This document shows, piece after piece, positions 36,435 through 45,270 of a stretch of DNA of 64,000 bases. The notes beneath the pieces are model-generated. The model was not told the origin of the DNA, did not search any database, and saw nothing but the letters and a program-made list of their open reading frames with translations. The stretch spans positions 310,001 through 374,000 of the forward strand of contig JAJDBP010000017.1 in NCBI GenBank assembly GCA_029261295.1, read 5' to 3'. Source of the DNA: Nitrospirales bacterium. GTDB taxonomy: Bacteria > Nitrospirota > Nitrospiria > Nitrospirales > UBA8639. Both the position numbers and the translations under genes were made by a program. The stretch's first letter is position 1, and every line of letters begins with the position of its first letter.

Positions 36435-37397
36435 ATGGCACAAGCTAGCAAAGATTTATACGGAATTTTAGGCGTTTCTAAAACGGCCGATCAAAAGGAA
36501 CTGAAGAAAGCCTATCGACGACTGGCACGCAAATATCACCCTGACTTGCATCCTGGCGAGAAGAAAGCGGCGATGGAAAAGAAATTCCAAGAACTGAATG
36601 ATGCCTATGAAGTCTTAGGCGATGAGGGAAATAGGAAGAAATACGATCAATACGGTTCGAATTGGAAAGATGCGGAAGCGTACGAACGGGCACGACAACA
36701 ATCGGGGGGAGCCTATCCTGGCGGTCAGCCCCATCCCGGGTTTTCTCAGGGTCAGGGCGATTTCAACGACATGTTTGAAAACATGTTTACTGGGGGAGGC
36801 CAGCAAGGAAGAGGACCCTTTAGAGGCTTCGCTATGGCAGGAGCCGATTTGGAAACAGATCTGCCGATTTCTCTAAGAGAGGCGTTTACCGGAACTAGCC
36901 GTACTCTATCATTACCCGATTCCACTGGACAGTCCAGACAAATTGAAGTTCGTATTCCAGCCGGGGTACACAATGGAGAACGCCTCCGCGTGAAAGGAAA
37001 GGGCTCACCCGGTCGTGGAGGCGGACCACCCGGAGATTTATTTTTCCATGTACATATTGCCCCGCATCCGGTCTTTCATCGAAAAGGTTCAGACATTGTT
37101 GTCACTCTACCAGTGTGGCCCTGGGAAGCGGTTCTTGGAACTGAAGTTCAAGTCCCAACCCTTTCCGGACCAGTTCTTCTCAAAATCCCTCCAAACAGTC
37201 AGCCGCAACAACGTATGCGGCTAAAAGGGAAAGGACTTCCTCAACGTAGAGGCGGGCATGGCGATCAATTCGTGGTGTTGACCATCGTCACGCCAAAAGA
37301 GAACTCACCAGAAGACCACCACCTTTATGAGCAATTAGCCAATACTGACCACCCTGATCCTCGTTCATCTTTGCTGCATGAGGCTATCCATGACTGA
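36435..37397 (+). CDS. cbpA: DnaJ-class II co-chaperone CbpA
   Basis: 320 residues. The N-terminal J domain contains HPD (35-37) in KYHPDLHPG, which stimulates DnaK ATPase. A Gly-rich linker follows. The C-terminal substrate-binding domain (LETDLPISLREAFTGTSRTL and later IPAGVHNGERLRVKGKG) lacks the CxxCxGxG zinc repeats, marking CbpA type. The length suits the family. The downstream cbpM overlaps its stop by 8 bp, an arrangement typical for this pair, which strengthens the call. Confidence 0.95.
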   Translation: MAQASKDLYGILGVSKTADQKELKKAYRRLARKYHPDLHPGEKKAAMEKKFQELNDAYEVLGDEGNRKKYDQYGSNWKDAEAYERARQQSGGAYPGGQPHPGFSQGQGDFNDMFENMFTGGGQQGRGPFRGFAMAGADLETDLPISLREAFTGTSRTLSLPDSTGQSRQIEVRIPAGVHNGERLRVKGKGSPGRGGGPPGDLFFHVHIAPHPVFHRKGSDIVVTLPVWPWEAVLGTEVQVPTLSGPVLLKIPPNSQPQQRMRLKGKGLPQRRGGHGDQFVVLTIVTPKENSPEDHHLYEQLANTDHPDPRSSLLHEAIHD

Positions 37398-37725
37398 TGA
37401 TCCAGAATCCACACTTGAAAAGGTCACCGCAGAAATCATGACAAAAGCCCTCATGCACCGGGAAGAAGTCTGCGCTCGACTGGGAATCGGTGATGATGTC
37501 CTTGAGGTTTGCTTACGATGGGATATTATTCAATTACCTGAGCCAGATCCGCAGGGCGATATTCTCTTTCCCCATGATGCATTTGATCGCCTCCAACGCG
37601 GCCTTCGCTTGCATCATGATCTGGGAATCAATTGGCAAGGAGTGAGCGTCGCCTTGGGATTACTGGAACGCATTGAAGAATTAGAGCAACAAGTTCTCGA
37701 ACTTTCTCCCCGGCCGATCGAATAA
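37390..37725 (+). CDS. cbpM: chaperone modulator CbpM
   Basis: About 111 residues from ATG 37390. An ATG at 37378 also exists in frame, but GAGG lies seven bases before 37390, which I prefer. The protein has a winged-helix, MerR-like N-terminal region (EEVCARLGIGDDVLEVCLRW and LFPHDAFDRLQRGLRLHHDL) and a C-terminal helix with Leu/Glu repeats. CbpM binds the J domain of CbpA and blocks its stimulation of DnaK. It overlaps cbpA and forms one operon with it. Confidence 0.88.
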   Translation: MTDDPESTLEKVTAEIMTKALMHREEVCARLGIGDDVLEVCLRWDIIQLPEPDPQGDILFPHDAFDRLQRGLRLHHDLGINWQGVSVALGLLERIEELEQQVLELSPRPIE

Positions 37726-37764
37726 CCAACCGCTTTTCTTCCTTTGGAATACCCAATAGATTGT

Positions 37765-38457
37765 TTACGGACGAGCATGTATCTGATATCCAGTCAGACC
37801 AAAATAGGCTTCTTGAACCGTACTGACTGGAGAGACTTGCATAAGAAAGGGTGTTTGCCAATCACCATCACGTTCATCATACACACTCGGAATAAAAACA
37901 CGGGTAAAATGTCGCTGATAGGCCGCAAGAATTTTGAGTTGCAAACCACCGACAGGCCCAATATGGCCCTGATCAGTAATAGTTCCCGTCAACGTCCTAC
38001 CTGCCAATAACGGTTCCCCCTTCACCATTGCCACTACACTCAGAGCCACCATGGCCGAAAGGCTTTCTCCATACACGGTCAGCCCAGCGTAAGGAAACTT
38101 CAGCTGCACCGTCCAAGAATTGACAGGAAGCTTGGCGACTTCTAAGGCACGCGTAATCGCCTGATGAATGGCTTGTCTCGCTAATAAAGAAAACTGACCA
38201 GGCTCAGTATGAAATTGAATCCGTAACCCGCTTTGATCCCGACGTTCAAAGAGATCGATGTCAATATTTGAAACCAACCCCATAGGAAGATGGTGGCTAT
38301 TTATAGATGTCCCCAAGATAGGGACCTGTAAATGTAGAATTTGGCTCGGCGAGGGCTTAGCCCATACGCTTGCCCCCAAACAAACCACTCCCACCAAACC
38401 TAAAACTATCAACCAGGCTCTTGGAATAAGATGAATGAACATAATCCTAGATCTCAT
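37765..38457 (-). CDS. exported or anchored Lon-like (S16) serine protease
   Basis: 230 residues with an N-terminal hydrophobic segment (about 8-33). The rest resembles the proteolytic domain of Lon. YGESLSAMVALSV corresponds to Lon's catalytic-serine segment (S134), and GPVGGLQLKILAAYQ holds the catalytic lysine K175, so the Ser/Lys dyad is intact. No ATPase domain is present, unlike Lon or archaeal LonB. I infer a periplasmic-facing or anchored peptidase, perhaps for self-cleavage or a narrow substrate. The start could also be ATG five codons later. Confidence 0.75.
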   Translation of the reverse strand: MRSRIMFIHLIPRAWLIVLGLVGVVCLGASVWAKPSPSQILHLQVPILGTSINSHHLPMGLVSNIDIDLFERRDQSGLRIQFHTEPGQFSLLARQAIHQAITRALEVAKLPVNSWTVQLKFPYAGLTVYGESLSAMVALSVVAMVKGEPLLAGRTLTGTITDQGHIGPVGGLQLKILAAYQRHFTRVFIPSVYDERDGDWQTPFLMQVSPVSTVQEAYFGLTGYQIHARP

Positions 38458-38870
38458 TGAATATGGCGCTCACCTGGAGTCATTATATCGAGTTCTCCTA
38501 CGAGAATTAAAACAGGAAATTGCATTTTATCCAGATTTCCATGCCTTTGAAACCTGAACAATCAACCGGGTAATATTTAAGTATAGCAAGTAAGCCAATC
38601 AAATTATCCTCCGCCTTTGGCATAGAATAGCTCCCCTAGGTTCTATCTTTTTAAAAAAGGCGCATGATAGCATTTATTTAAGGTGGAGCTGTGGACTTGG
38701 CTCTGCCCTATTCAATCAATAAAGTCCGTAACCGATGTTCTTTTGCCCGAGAGATTCCTGGAAAGTGCCTGACCTCTGTCGCCTCATCTTCGCGTCCGCG
38801 GCCTCTCCCTTCCCAACGGGATATGCATCTCGAGCCAAAAGCAATATCCAATTTCAAAAGGAGGAACCCC
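38458..38870. other. intergenic region and 5' leader of the RRM gene
   Basis: 413 bp. The reading frame of the RRM gene is open from 38691, but that extension is Arg/Ser/Pro-rich and begins with GTG, so I treat it as untranslated leader. A long leader is often used for cold-shock-type control of RRM genes. No clear riboswitch or hairpin is seen. Confidence 0.4.
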
Positions 38871-39176
38871 ATGGGTTCAAAACTGTATGTAGGGGGATTA
38901 CCGTATTCCGCAACCCAAGATGAATTAACTGATTTGTTTGCGGCTCACGGATCCGTGCAATCAGCCAACATTATTAGCGACAAATTTACGGGCCAATCAC
39001 GTGGATTTGGTTTTGTGGAAATGTCTTCACAAGAAGAAGCCACCGCGGCAATTGAAGCATTAAATTCCACGGAGTTTGGAGGTCGCACACTAACTGTGAA
39101 CGAAGCACGCCCCCAAGCCCCGCGCACAGGTGGTGGCGGTGGTGGGTTTGGTGACAAACGCCGAAGCCGTTTCTAA
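38871..39176 (+). CDS. glycine-rich RRM RNA-binding protein
   Basis: 101 residues with one RNA-recognition motif. RNP2 is LYVGGL (5-10) and RNP1 is RGFGFVEM (44-51), with the aromatic RNA-stacking positions kept. A short Gly-rich basic tail follows (GGGGGGFGDKRRSRF). A perfect AAAAGGAGG site supports ATG 38871. Homologues in cyanobacteria and other bacteria act in RNA binding, often at low temperature. A strong terminator follows at 39199-39233, so it is a single-gene unit. Confidence 0.93.
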   Translation: MGSKLYVGGLPYSATQDELTDLFAAHGSVQSANIISDKFTGQSRGFGFVEMSSQEEATAAIEALNSTEFGGRTLTVNEARPQAPRTGGGGGGFGDKRRSRF

Positions 39177-39198
39177 AAACCAACCTATTTTTCACCAA

Positions 39199-39237
39199 AA
39201 AAGGGGAGAGGCTTACATAACCTCTCCCCTTTTCTTT
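39199..39237 (+). terminator. Rho-independent terminator of the RRM gene
   Basis: AAAAGGGGAGAGG (39199-39211) pairs perfectly with CCTCTCCCCTTTT (39221-39233) around a 9-nt loop, and the T-rich run continues. It lies about 20 bp after the RRM stop. Confidence 0.95.
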
Positions 39238-39281
39238 ATTCATTTGGAATTATTTACAAAATGAATCAAAGATTTTCTAAC

Positions 39282-40919
39282 TTACAATTGAGGAATTTTC
39301 CAGTAATCTGGGCGCCAAAATAGTTGGTCCCGATCATTAAAATCTCCATGCTTTTGAGGTTTATTCTGGAGGATCTTTTCTGACTCCTCCAAGCTAGGGC
39401 GATTGTTCACTAGAGGGTCTTCAATGCCAAATCCCTTCAACGTCACCTGATTGCGAACCTCAGAGGGAATAATGTGCCAGGCCATGATAGCGTTATTCCA
39501 TTTCCCCAACGTTAATTGCATAAACGTGGCAGGATTGGAAGCAAAATCATCGATCCACTCCAGGAGACTGCCTCTGGGCAATACATCCTGGAAAGTTTTC
39601 TCCCGCGCATCACCGTAAGGATGCAGCGTGAGGTTATAAAATTTTGTTGTTGAGTGTTGTTCTAAATAGGGAAGCACAGAACGTTCGAAGTCTTTGATTG
39701 TACAGGCAGCAGCAAGATATACAATTTCATCATATTGAAAATCTTGTTCGGTACTATACAGACTCAGGAGTTCATTCAAGATAATCGTTCCCATACTGTG
39801 CCCAATCAACGTGATCTTGTAATCATCCTGCCCTTTTTGTTTTTTGAGATTCCGCAACTCTTCCATCAGGATTGATAATCCACCAGTAGGAACGCTTTCT
39901 TCCGGTTTCAAGATTGGATCTAATGTTGGGGAGTCATAACCAGCCATTTGTTGGGTTATTTCCCCTACTTCCCCAGTAAAAGTTCGTTCCTTGGGAACAA
40001 ACTCAGTGGGCTTTCGAAACACCGTTTGAGTTCGTCGAATCATATTGTCCCAGCCAGCTTTGCCAAACATATCCAAAAGGGGGGTCGTGACAAATCTTAT
40101 GATCCCTGGGAAGAAGAGGGTGGCTCGATCTTTAAACCATGGCCAAGAAAAGCGAGAGATCTTGTTTGCGCCCAGATGAATTTGTTGGAGATTTTCCGGT
40201 GCATAAAAATCGGCATTAAAAGCGTCCACTTCAGCCTGTGACGGGACGGGAACAGGGGTTAGTCCACGATAGAGTTGAAAACCCATGGTGACCGGATACC
40301 GAAAAATCGCTCTTCCTAGGTCGGCCAGAAAATAGAAAGGGGCGGATAGCGGCCCCAAGACCGGAGCTTCCTTGCCTTGTCGAATTCGGAATAGATGGTC
40401 GGCATATGCGGCATCCATACCCGATTCCCAATTCACCAGAATAGGGTAATAGTCATCAACAGCAGCATCCTTTTTAGTTTCAGGTTTAGCTCCAGGCTCT
40501 GCCTCTTGGCGCTCGCCTATTCGCTCCATCAATTCGGCTAAATGAATGCCTTCGCTCACAGAACTCTGAATGCCCTTTAGGCCGCCATGAACATATAGCA
40601 AGATACGTTTTCGGTTAGGATTTGTTCGTCGTTCCTCTTGAAGGTTTTTGATAATACTTCTTACCTGTTCTTCAATTCCCTCATATTGCAAAATTCCCGG
40701 CTCACCAGATTCCTTCATTTCTAGAGGATACGCATCACCATTACCCTGAAACGCCACAATATGCTTCAAGCTATAGGTATACTTCTTTGGCAAATCCCAT
40801 TCAGGGGATTTAGTTTTTTTATCAATGTCGAATTGATTCCACTGGACAAAAACCTTTGGGCTGCATCCACAACAAAACATGATGAATCCAAGGAGAAAAG
40901 TGACGTATGTAAAGTTCAT
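39282..40919 (-). CDS. alpha/beta-hydrolase lipoprotein
   Basis: 545 residues. The N-terminus has a lipobox-like end (LLGFIMFCCGCS; the lipidated Cys is most likely C19), so it is anchored to the outer or inner membrane. GHSMG (373-377) with nucleophile S375 follows the strand YKITLIGHSMG, as in lipases and esterases. An RILLYVHGGLKG segment (about 105-116) provides the oxyanion-type strand. The rest of the triad cannot be placed with certainty. Large Lys/Glu-rich insertions sit between. It is the first of three minus-strand lipoprotein genes at 39-45 kb. The substrate is unknown. Confidence 0.75.
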   Translation of the reverse strand: MNFTYVTFLLGFIMFCCGCSPKVFVQWNQFDIDKKTKSPEWDLPKKYTYSLKHIVAFQGNGDAYPLEMKESGEPGILQYEGIEEQVRSIIKNLQEERRTNPNRKRILLYVHGGLKGIQSSVSEGIHLAELMERIGERQEAEPGAKPETKKDAAVDDYYPILVNWESGMDAAYADHLFRIRQGKEAPVLGPLSAPFYFLADLGRAIFRYPVTMGFQLYRGLTPVPVPSQAEVDAFNADFYAPENLQQIHLGANKISRFSWPWFKDRATLFFPGIIRFVTTPLLDMFGKAGWDNMIRRTQTVFRKPTEFVPKERTFTGEVGEITQQMAGYDSPTLDPILKPEESVPTGGLSILMEELRNLKKQKGQDDYKITLIGHSMGTIILNELLSLYSTEQDFQYDEIVYLAAACTIKDFERSVLPYLEQHSTTKFYNLTLHPYGDAREKTFQDVLPRGSLLEWIDDFASNPATFMQLTLGKWNNAIMAWHIIPSEVRNQVTLKGFGIEDPLVNNRPSLEESEKILQNKPQKHGDFNDRDQLFWRPDYWKIPQL

Positions 40920-41095
40920 GTTCTTAAATCAGCCAGGACGATAAAAATTTCCTAAATCTACGGTTACCCGGCTCAACTCTAAGTTTGGCATTACAGGCCT
41001 TAAAAAAAAGTTCCTGCGGATACATTCCATTGTCTTTTATGTAAATCCCAAGCCTTCCAGTTTCCCAAAAAAGCTCTACGTTTTGTCAAAAGTTT

Positions 41096-42277
41096 TTAAA
41101 GCACTTTACAATGAGGAGGAGGCTTGTATTTGTCTAACGCATGCAAGGCACTGTCTAGCAAATCTTTGAAAAGTGGTATATCGTCGTACTTTCTCCTTTG
41201 TTCCTCCCAAAGTTTTTTAAACGCTTGTTTATCAGTTTCCGTGGCGGCACAGGCGTTAAAAAGCTTCACCCAACGAACAAGATTCCTTGGAGTCAAATTC
41301 TCGGGGGTAACGTGAGGCAACGGTTTAATCATGCAGGCGTTGTGGAATTCCAGCACATCGTCAATACCCTCTTCGATGCCATAATATTTCCGGTCTTTGT
41401 CTTCATTTTCACGGCAAGCCTGATCTTGACGACATCTGACTTTCTCCTTAAAGACTTTATAACGATATTTTTCTTCTTGTCGAAGTTTCTTAAAACGGAT
41501 GCGTTGGTCCTCTTTGAAAACATCGTATTCCTCCTTGGGCAACTTGTACTTCCAAACAGGTTTCCGTTTTGTTATAGGGTCAAAAATGAAGGGCCGCCAC
41601 AAAAATGCAGCCATTCGCAAAGCTCCCACAGACTTTAAAGATACAATTTTGGATTCTTCATCTACCAAAAGCTCAACTTGCGGAATGAACCAAGCTGGAG
41701 GCATCTTTGGATTGATCTCTTTCGCACTCTTGGCCTTGGTGGTGGGGTTTTTCCTTTTAGCCTCAAGCATCATAAAACTTTCAATCTCATCTTCTTTGGG
41801 AACACTATCTTGGGGGGGGGAAACACGCCCTGCCCCTGACCGGAAAAAGGTAAATTCCAAATTGGCGATTTGTTGTCGGTCAAACTCTGGCAGCCATCCA
41901 TCCCAATAATCCTTACATAGTTGAAATGATAAATCCTGAAAACATTTTTGAATACTATTTCGTGCTTTTTCCGTATTTCCTAAGTCGGAAAGTGTTTCTT
42001 CATAGTGTTTCAGCAATTTCTTGCGGGTCAGGGGCAAACGATTAGCTTTAATCGGCCATTCGTCAGCTTTGACCAGCCAATAATTGGCATTAGCTTTACT
42101 TTTCCAATGGCTCATTTCAATCAACCAATAGTCGGCTTTCATTCCAACCTCGGAGCAAGCCGCTGGCATCTTTGCTCCTGGAGTGGCTGGCATCTTTGCC
42201 CCTCGAGTGCTTGTACATCCATTACTCAGAAGGAAAAAAACTAAGGCAATACAGCCTAAGCGAGTTAAACGCGTCAT
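41096..42277 (-). CDS. lipoprotein of unknown function with short repeats
   Basis: 393 residues with a lipobox (LLSNGCTS, Cys 21). Two early repeats, GAKMPATP and GAKMPAAC, are followed by imperfect repeats built on ADYWLIEM/NANYWLVKADEW. The rest is basic and hydrophilic (many Lys, Glu, Trp), with QDQACRENEDKDRKYYG in the middle. No family is recognised. A nine-G run (41812-41820, read as C on the coding strand) lies within codons for SPPQ and may allow slippage. It lies between the hydrolase and coiled-coil lipoprotein genes, 176 bp from the former. Confidence 0.6.
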   Translation of the reverse strand: MTRLTRLGCIALVFFLLSNGCTSTRGAKMPATPGAKMPAACSEVGMKADYWLIEMSHWKSKANANYWLVKADEWPIKANRLPLTRKKLLKHYEETLSDLGNTEKARNSIQKCFQDLSFQLCKDYWDGWLPEFDRQQIANLEFTFFRSGAGRVSPPQDSVPKEDEIESFMMLEAKRKNPTTKAKSAKEINPKMPPAWFIPQVELLVDEESKIVSLKSVGALRMAAFLWRPFIFDPITKRKPVWKYKLPKEEYDVFKEDQRIRFKKLRQEEKYRYKVFKEKVRCRQDQACRENEDKDRKYYGIEEGIDDVLEFHNACMIKPLPHVTPENLTPRNLVRWVKLFNACAATETDKQAFKKLWEEQRRKYDDIPLFKDLLDSALHALDKYKPPPHCKVL

Positions 42278-42295
42278 GGTAAATTGTTATTAGGA

Positions 42296-42351
42296 TGAGG
42301 TTCTTCTAATTAGCGCCATCTCACTATTGGCTACTAAGAAGAAGAACCTCA
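42296..42351. repeat. 12-bp inverted repeat between two lipoprotein genes
   Basis: TGAGGTTCTTCT (42296-42307) and AGAAGAACCTCA (42340-42351) are perfect inverted copies around a 32-nt loop. They lie in the gap between the coiled-coil lipoprotein gene and the next one downstream on the minus strand. The position suits an attenuator or RNA-stability element; there is no T-tract. Confidence 0.55.
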
Positions 42352-42388
42352 ATTCCAAACCAGAGGATCACTTTTGAGCCTGATTGTC

Positions 42389-44818
42389 CTATTTTTCTTC
42401 CGAGGGGGGAGGGGCACCTCCCTCTTCTGGTTTTTCTTTCACAATGACTTTGCGAGTCACTGGATCAGCTTCATTCCCCGCAGAATCGCTCACAGTATAT
42501 TTGACTGTGTATTCACCCGAAGTGTTTACATTCACTAAAGTGGCATCCGTGTTAATTTTTTTAGTTAACTCAGAATCATCATCGAAATTATCTGTGGCCG
42601 TCGCCTTTTCCTCTTTATAGCCGTCACCGACCGTAAGGGTTATTTCTTTCTCCCCATTCAATTCAATCTTCGGTTTTTCTGTATCTAAAACCACTTTTAC
42701 AGTTGCTACTTTAACCGCTGCTCTCTTGGCACTATCCGTCACATGGAAGGTCACAGGTGTCTCTGCTACCTCAAACGTATCTGGAGCATTATTCTCAACA
42801 CCACTACTGATATCCGCGCCCAAAGCGTCTACTGCCTGAACTCTCTTCAAAAATCCTTTAATTCTCTCGTCTGTTTTAGGCAAACCCGTTGCGTTATTTG
42901 TGCTGAAAGTATCATCATTGGGTGCCATGATTGTTGGATTAAGACTATCTTTCGTCTTGGCCGATAAGACTTTTTTCTCACTATGCTGCGCCTTCAGTTC
43001 ATCTAGACTGACCTGGAGATCGTTGAGGGTATTTTGTCTTTCTTGTAGAAGTTTTTGAGCAGCATCCTGTTTCTCCTCTGCTCTAACAAGCTTAATTTCT
43101 GCTTTATTGGCATCCTTTGTTGAATCTTCTACTTTTTTCTCTGCCTTATTTACTTTATTCAGCTGTGTCTTTAATTCATTCTCTGATTTTTCAATTTCAG
43201 TTTTCTTAATAATTAAATCTGTTGTGAAGGTTGAGATTTCATTTTTAACTTCCGCTAGCTCATCTTCTAATCTTTGAATCTCAGCATCTTGGCTTTTTAT
43301 TTTCGCATCCTCTAGATTAAAAAAATCGTTCAGTTCCTTATAAGCAACCTCTGTCTTTTCTACACGTTCTTCACGACCCATGTTTTTATCAACAACAAGC
43401 TTCTGTTTTGTTGTTTTATAGTTTTCTCCCGCTTCCTTTTTCCTCTTTCCAACATCACCTACTATATGTATTCTTTCGGACGTTGCAACAGCCAAGTTTT
43501 TTTCTTTTTCTTCTCTGCGTTCATTAGATGTTTTAAGATTCTCTTGTAGCTCCATTATTTTTGTCCTTAGGTTCGCTATTTTATTTTTACCATTCTCTTC
43601 GACCTTTTCTTTTTCCTGTTGAGAATTTTCTAGACTCTTCTTAACTTGCCTAAGTGCATCTTGTTTATCATCGAAATCATCTGTCGCATTATCCAAGTCA
43701 CTTTTGGATGCTTTTTCAACGGACTTGGCTTCAGCAAATTCAGCTTTCTTTTTCACAATTTCTGATTCGGTCCTATTAATTGATTTCTCTATCTCTTTGA
43801 TCTCGCCGCGAATTTTTTGGGACTTTTCAGAGGTAGCTTTCTTTCCTGAGGCTTCATCTAATGCCTGCCTAGCCTTGCCAAAATCATCAAAAAATCCTTT
43901 CATGCGCTTCACACCAGGATCATCCACTCGCTCAATGGCGATCGCCACTTCCTCAAGCCCAGCTACCACACTACAATGATCGTGGTACACAATTGCATCT
44001 CCTATCGCCTCTCTAACCGTGTATTCTGTCAACGTTGCGCTTTTTTTCGGGCTACTTTTCTCTTCAGGGTTCAGTCTTGGTTCACGTTCATCCTTTATTC
44101 TTTTATAAAGGGCTTCTCTTTTTTTCTCAAAACCTCTTGTCAGAACTTGCACCGTTTGGCTTTGAAAATAGGACTCATTGACCTCAGCTCTAACTCCGCT
44201 TAAGATTGCAGCAATGCCCGATAATGCCCGCACTGTGTTTGCTGGCGTAAAAATAGCTCCTGCCCCGGCCACGGCTGTTGTAGCAGCTCCTAGGAGTAGA
44301 TTTGCTTCGGAGTCGAATTTTTTTAGGTATTGTTTATAGGATCCACACCGTTGATTTGAGGCCGCAATAATACGGTCTTGAATACGATTCCTTGCTAATA
44401 GACCTTCTTCTTTCGTTTTATCCTTAAAATGCTTATCAAAGCCTTCAAACGCCTCTTCCAATCTTCGTGATCTTATCTCAATAGGTAGTTCTTCATTAAT
44501 TTTTTCCCCTGTTTCTTCATCTATCCATGTCCTAGATTTATCGGAAACATCGTCTATATTCGGGGAAAGAAGGAAAGCTAAATCAATTTCTTCAAAGGAG
44601 TCCGGATCAATCAATTCCGTCGCTCCCTGCATCGAACTCCGTTTTTCCAACCATCCTGGATTTGCACATCCACTTAAATTTAACAGCATGATGCCTAGAA
44701 CGATGATCGCAAAGAAGCTGCCTGACATGGTCCTAGTGGTTTCTCCAAGTTTTTTTTTGTCTTGGCTGATACAGATAGCCACCTGGTGAATTTTAGATGA
44801 AGTAGGGGGTGCTGACAT
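42389..44818 (-). CDS. coiled-coil lipoprotein with DUF5011-like C-terminus
   Basis: 809 residues. AAGGAG precedes ATG 44816-44818. A lipobox-like sequence (MLLNLSGCANP, Cys about 51) follows a long basic leader, so the protein is probably lipidated. Residues about 330-620 form a strongly charged coiled coil (many Lys, Glu, Asp, Asn) that resembles a large helical spacer. The C-terminal 100 residues (LDTEKPKIELNGEKEITLTV and following GEYTVKYTVSDSAGNEAD) match DUF5011-like immunoglobulin-type domains. No function is established. I infer a cell-surface or periplasm-spanning scaffold. It lies upstream of the two other lipoprotein genes and downstream of the tandem boxes at 45174-45214. Confidence 0.75.
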   Translation of the reverse strand: MSAPPTSSKIHQVAICISQDKKKLGETTRTMSGSFFAIIVLGIMLLNLSGCANPGWLEKRSSMQGATELIDPDSFEEIDLAFLLSPNIDDVSDKSRTWIDEETGEKINEELPIEIRSRRLEEAFEGFDKHFKDKTKEEGLLARNRIQDRIIAASNQRCGSYKQYLKKFDSEANLLLGAATTAVAGAGAIFTPANTVRALSGIAAILSGVRAEVNESYFQSQTVQVLTRGFEKKREALYKRIKDEREPRLNPEEKSSPKKSATLTEYTVREAIGDAIVYHDHCSVVAGLEEVAIAIERVDDPGVKRMKGFFDDFGKARQALDEASGKKATSEKSQKIRGEIKEIEKSINRTESEIVKKKAEFAEAKSVEKASKSDLDNATDDFDDKQDALRQVKKSLENSQQEKEKVEENGKNKIANLRTKIMELQENLKTSNERREEKEKNLAVATSERIHIVGDVGKRKKEAGENYKTTKQKLVVDKNMGREERVEKTEVAYKELNDFFNLEDAKIKSQDAEIQRLEDELAEVKNEISTFTTDLIIKKTEIEKSENELKTQLNKVNKAEKKVEDSTKDANKAEIKLVRAEEKQDAAQKLLQERQNTLNDLQVSLDELKAQHSEKKVLSAKTKDSLNPTIMAPNDDTFSTNNATGLPKTDERIKGFLKRVQAVDALGADISSGVENNAPDTFEVAETPVTFHVTDSAKRAAVKVATVKVVLDTEKPKIELNGEKEITLTVGDGYKEEKATATDNFDDDSELTKKINTDATLVNVNTSGEYTVKYTVSDSAGNEADPVTRKVIVKEKPEEGGAPPPSEEK

Positions 44819-45270
44819 GAGGGTTGCTCCTTCTTTTTAAAAAGCATTCTGGTTGTCAGGAATAAGGTCTTATCTCAAGATGAAAATACGTTGACTCCTA
44901 GGATTTTTACTTTTCCATTCCTTCTCAAATTTTCCGAGTTTAGATATGGCTTATTTTATATAACCCAACCCTGAATATTTTCTTGTTAAGTATTTCACTA
45001 TAAAAATTTCGACTGAATTATTGGATTGCCTATTCAGAATGGAATTCTCTGAAATATATGCAAGGATGAGACCCTGGCATCGGATTTGTACGGGTTTTTT
45101 TAGCGGAAGCTTTCAAGGGAAAACCAATAGTTTTTTAGAAATGCCCATTTATTATGCAGCTTGCTGTTTAATGAAATGTATCTAAATAGATAATAAATGT
45201 ATCCGTTTAGATAACATATTTGATGTTAAAAAAAAACGACGGCTGGAAAATGTCCAGTAGGTTTTTCGAA
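44819..45270. other. intergenic region with tandem operator-like boxes
   Basis: 452 bp, AT-rich, between the coiled-coil lipoprotein gene (reading left) and the end of the CopD-like gene. No gene is seen. The notable elements are the tandem boxes at 45174-45214. Confidence 0.55.
45174..45214. promoter_or_regulatory. tandem AAATGTATC-N4-TAGATAA boxes
   Basis: Two 20-bp elements, AAATGTATCTAAATAGATAA (45174-45193) and AAATGTATCCGTTTAGATAA (45195-45214), start 21 bp apart, close to two helical turns. The first matches the palindrome region at 36220-36235. This is a probable operator pair for the coiled-coil lipoprotein gene, about 360 bp downstream on the minus strand. Confidence 0.55.

Noticed and set aside
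38691-38870. 60-residue N-terminal extension of the RRM protein in the same frame
   Set aside because: A perfect AAAAGGAGG site sits just before ATG 38871 and the RRM begins there; the extension is Arg/Ser-rich and starts with GTG.
41124-42244. several plus-strand frames opposite the 41-42 kb lipoprotein gene
   Set aside because: They are antisense shadows of a Lys/Glu-rich gene with a clear signal peptide on the minus strand.
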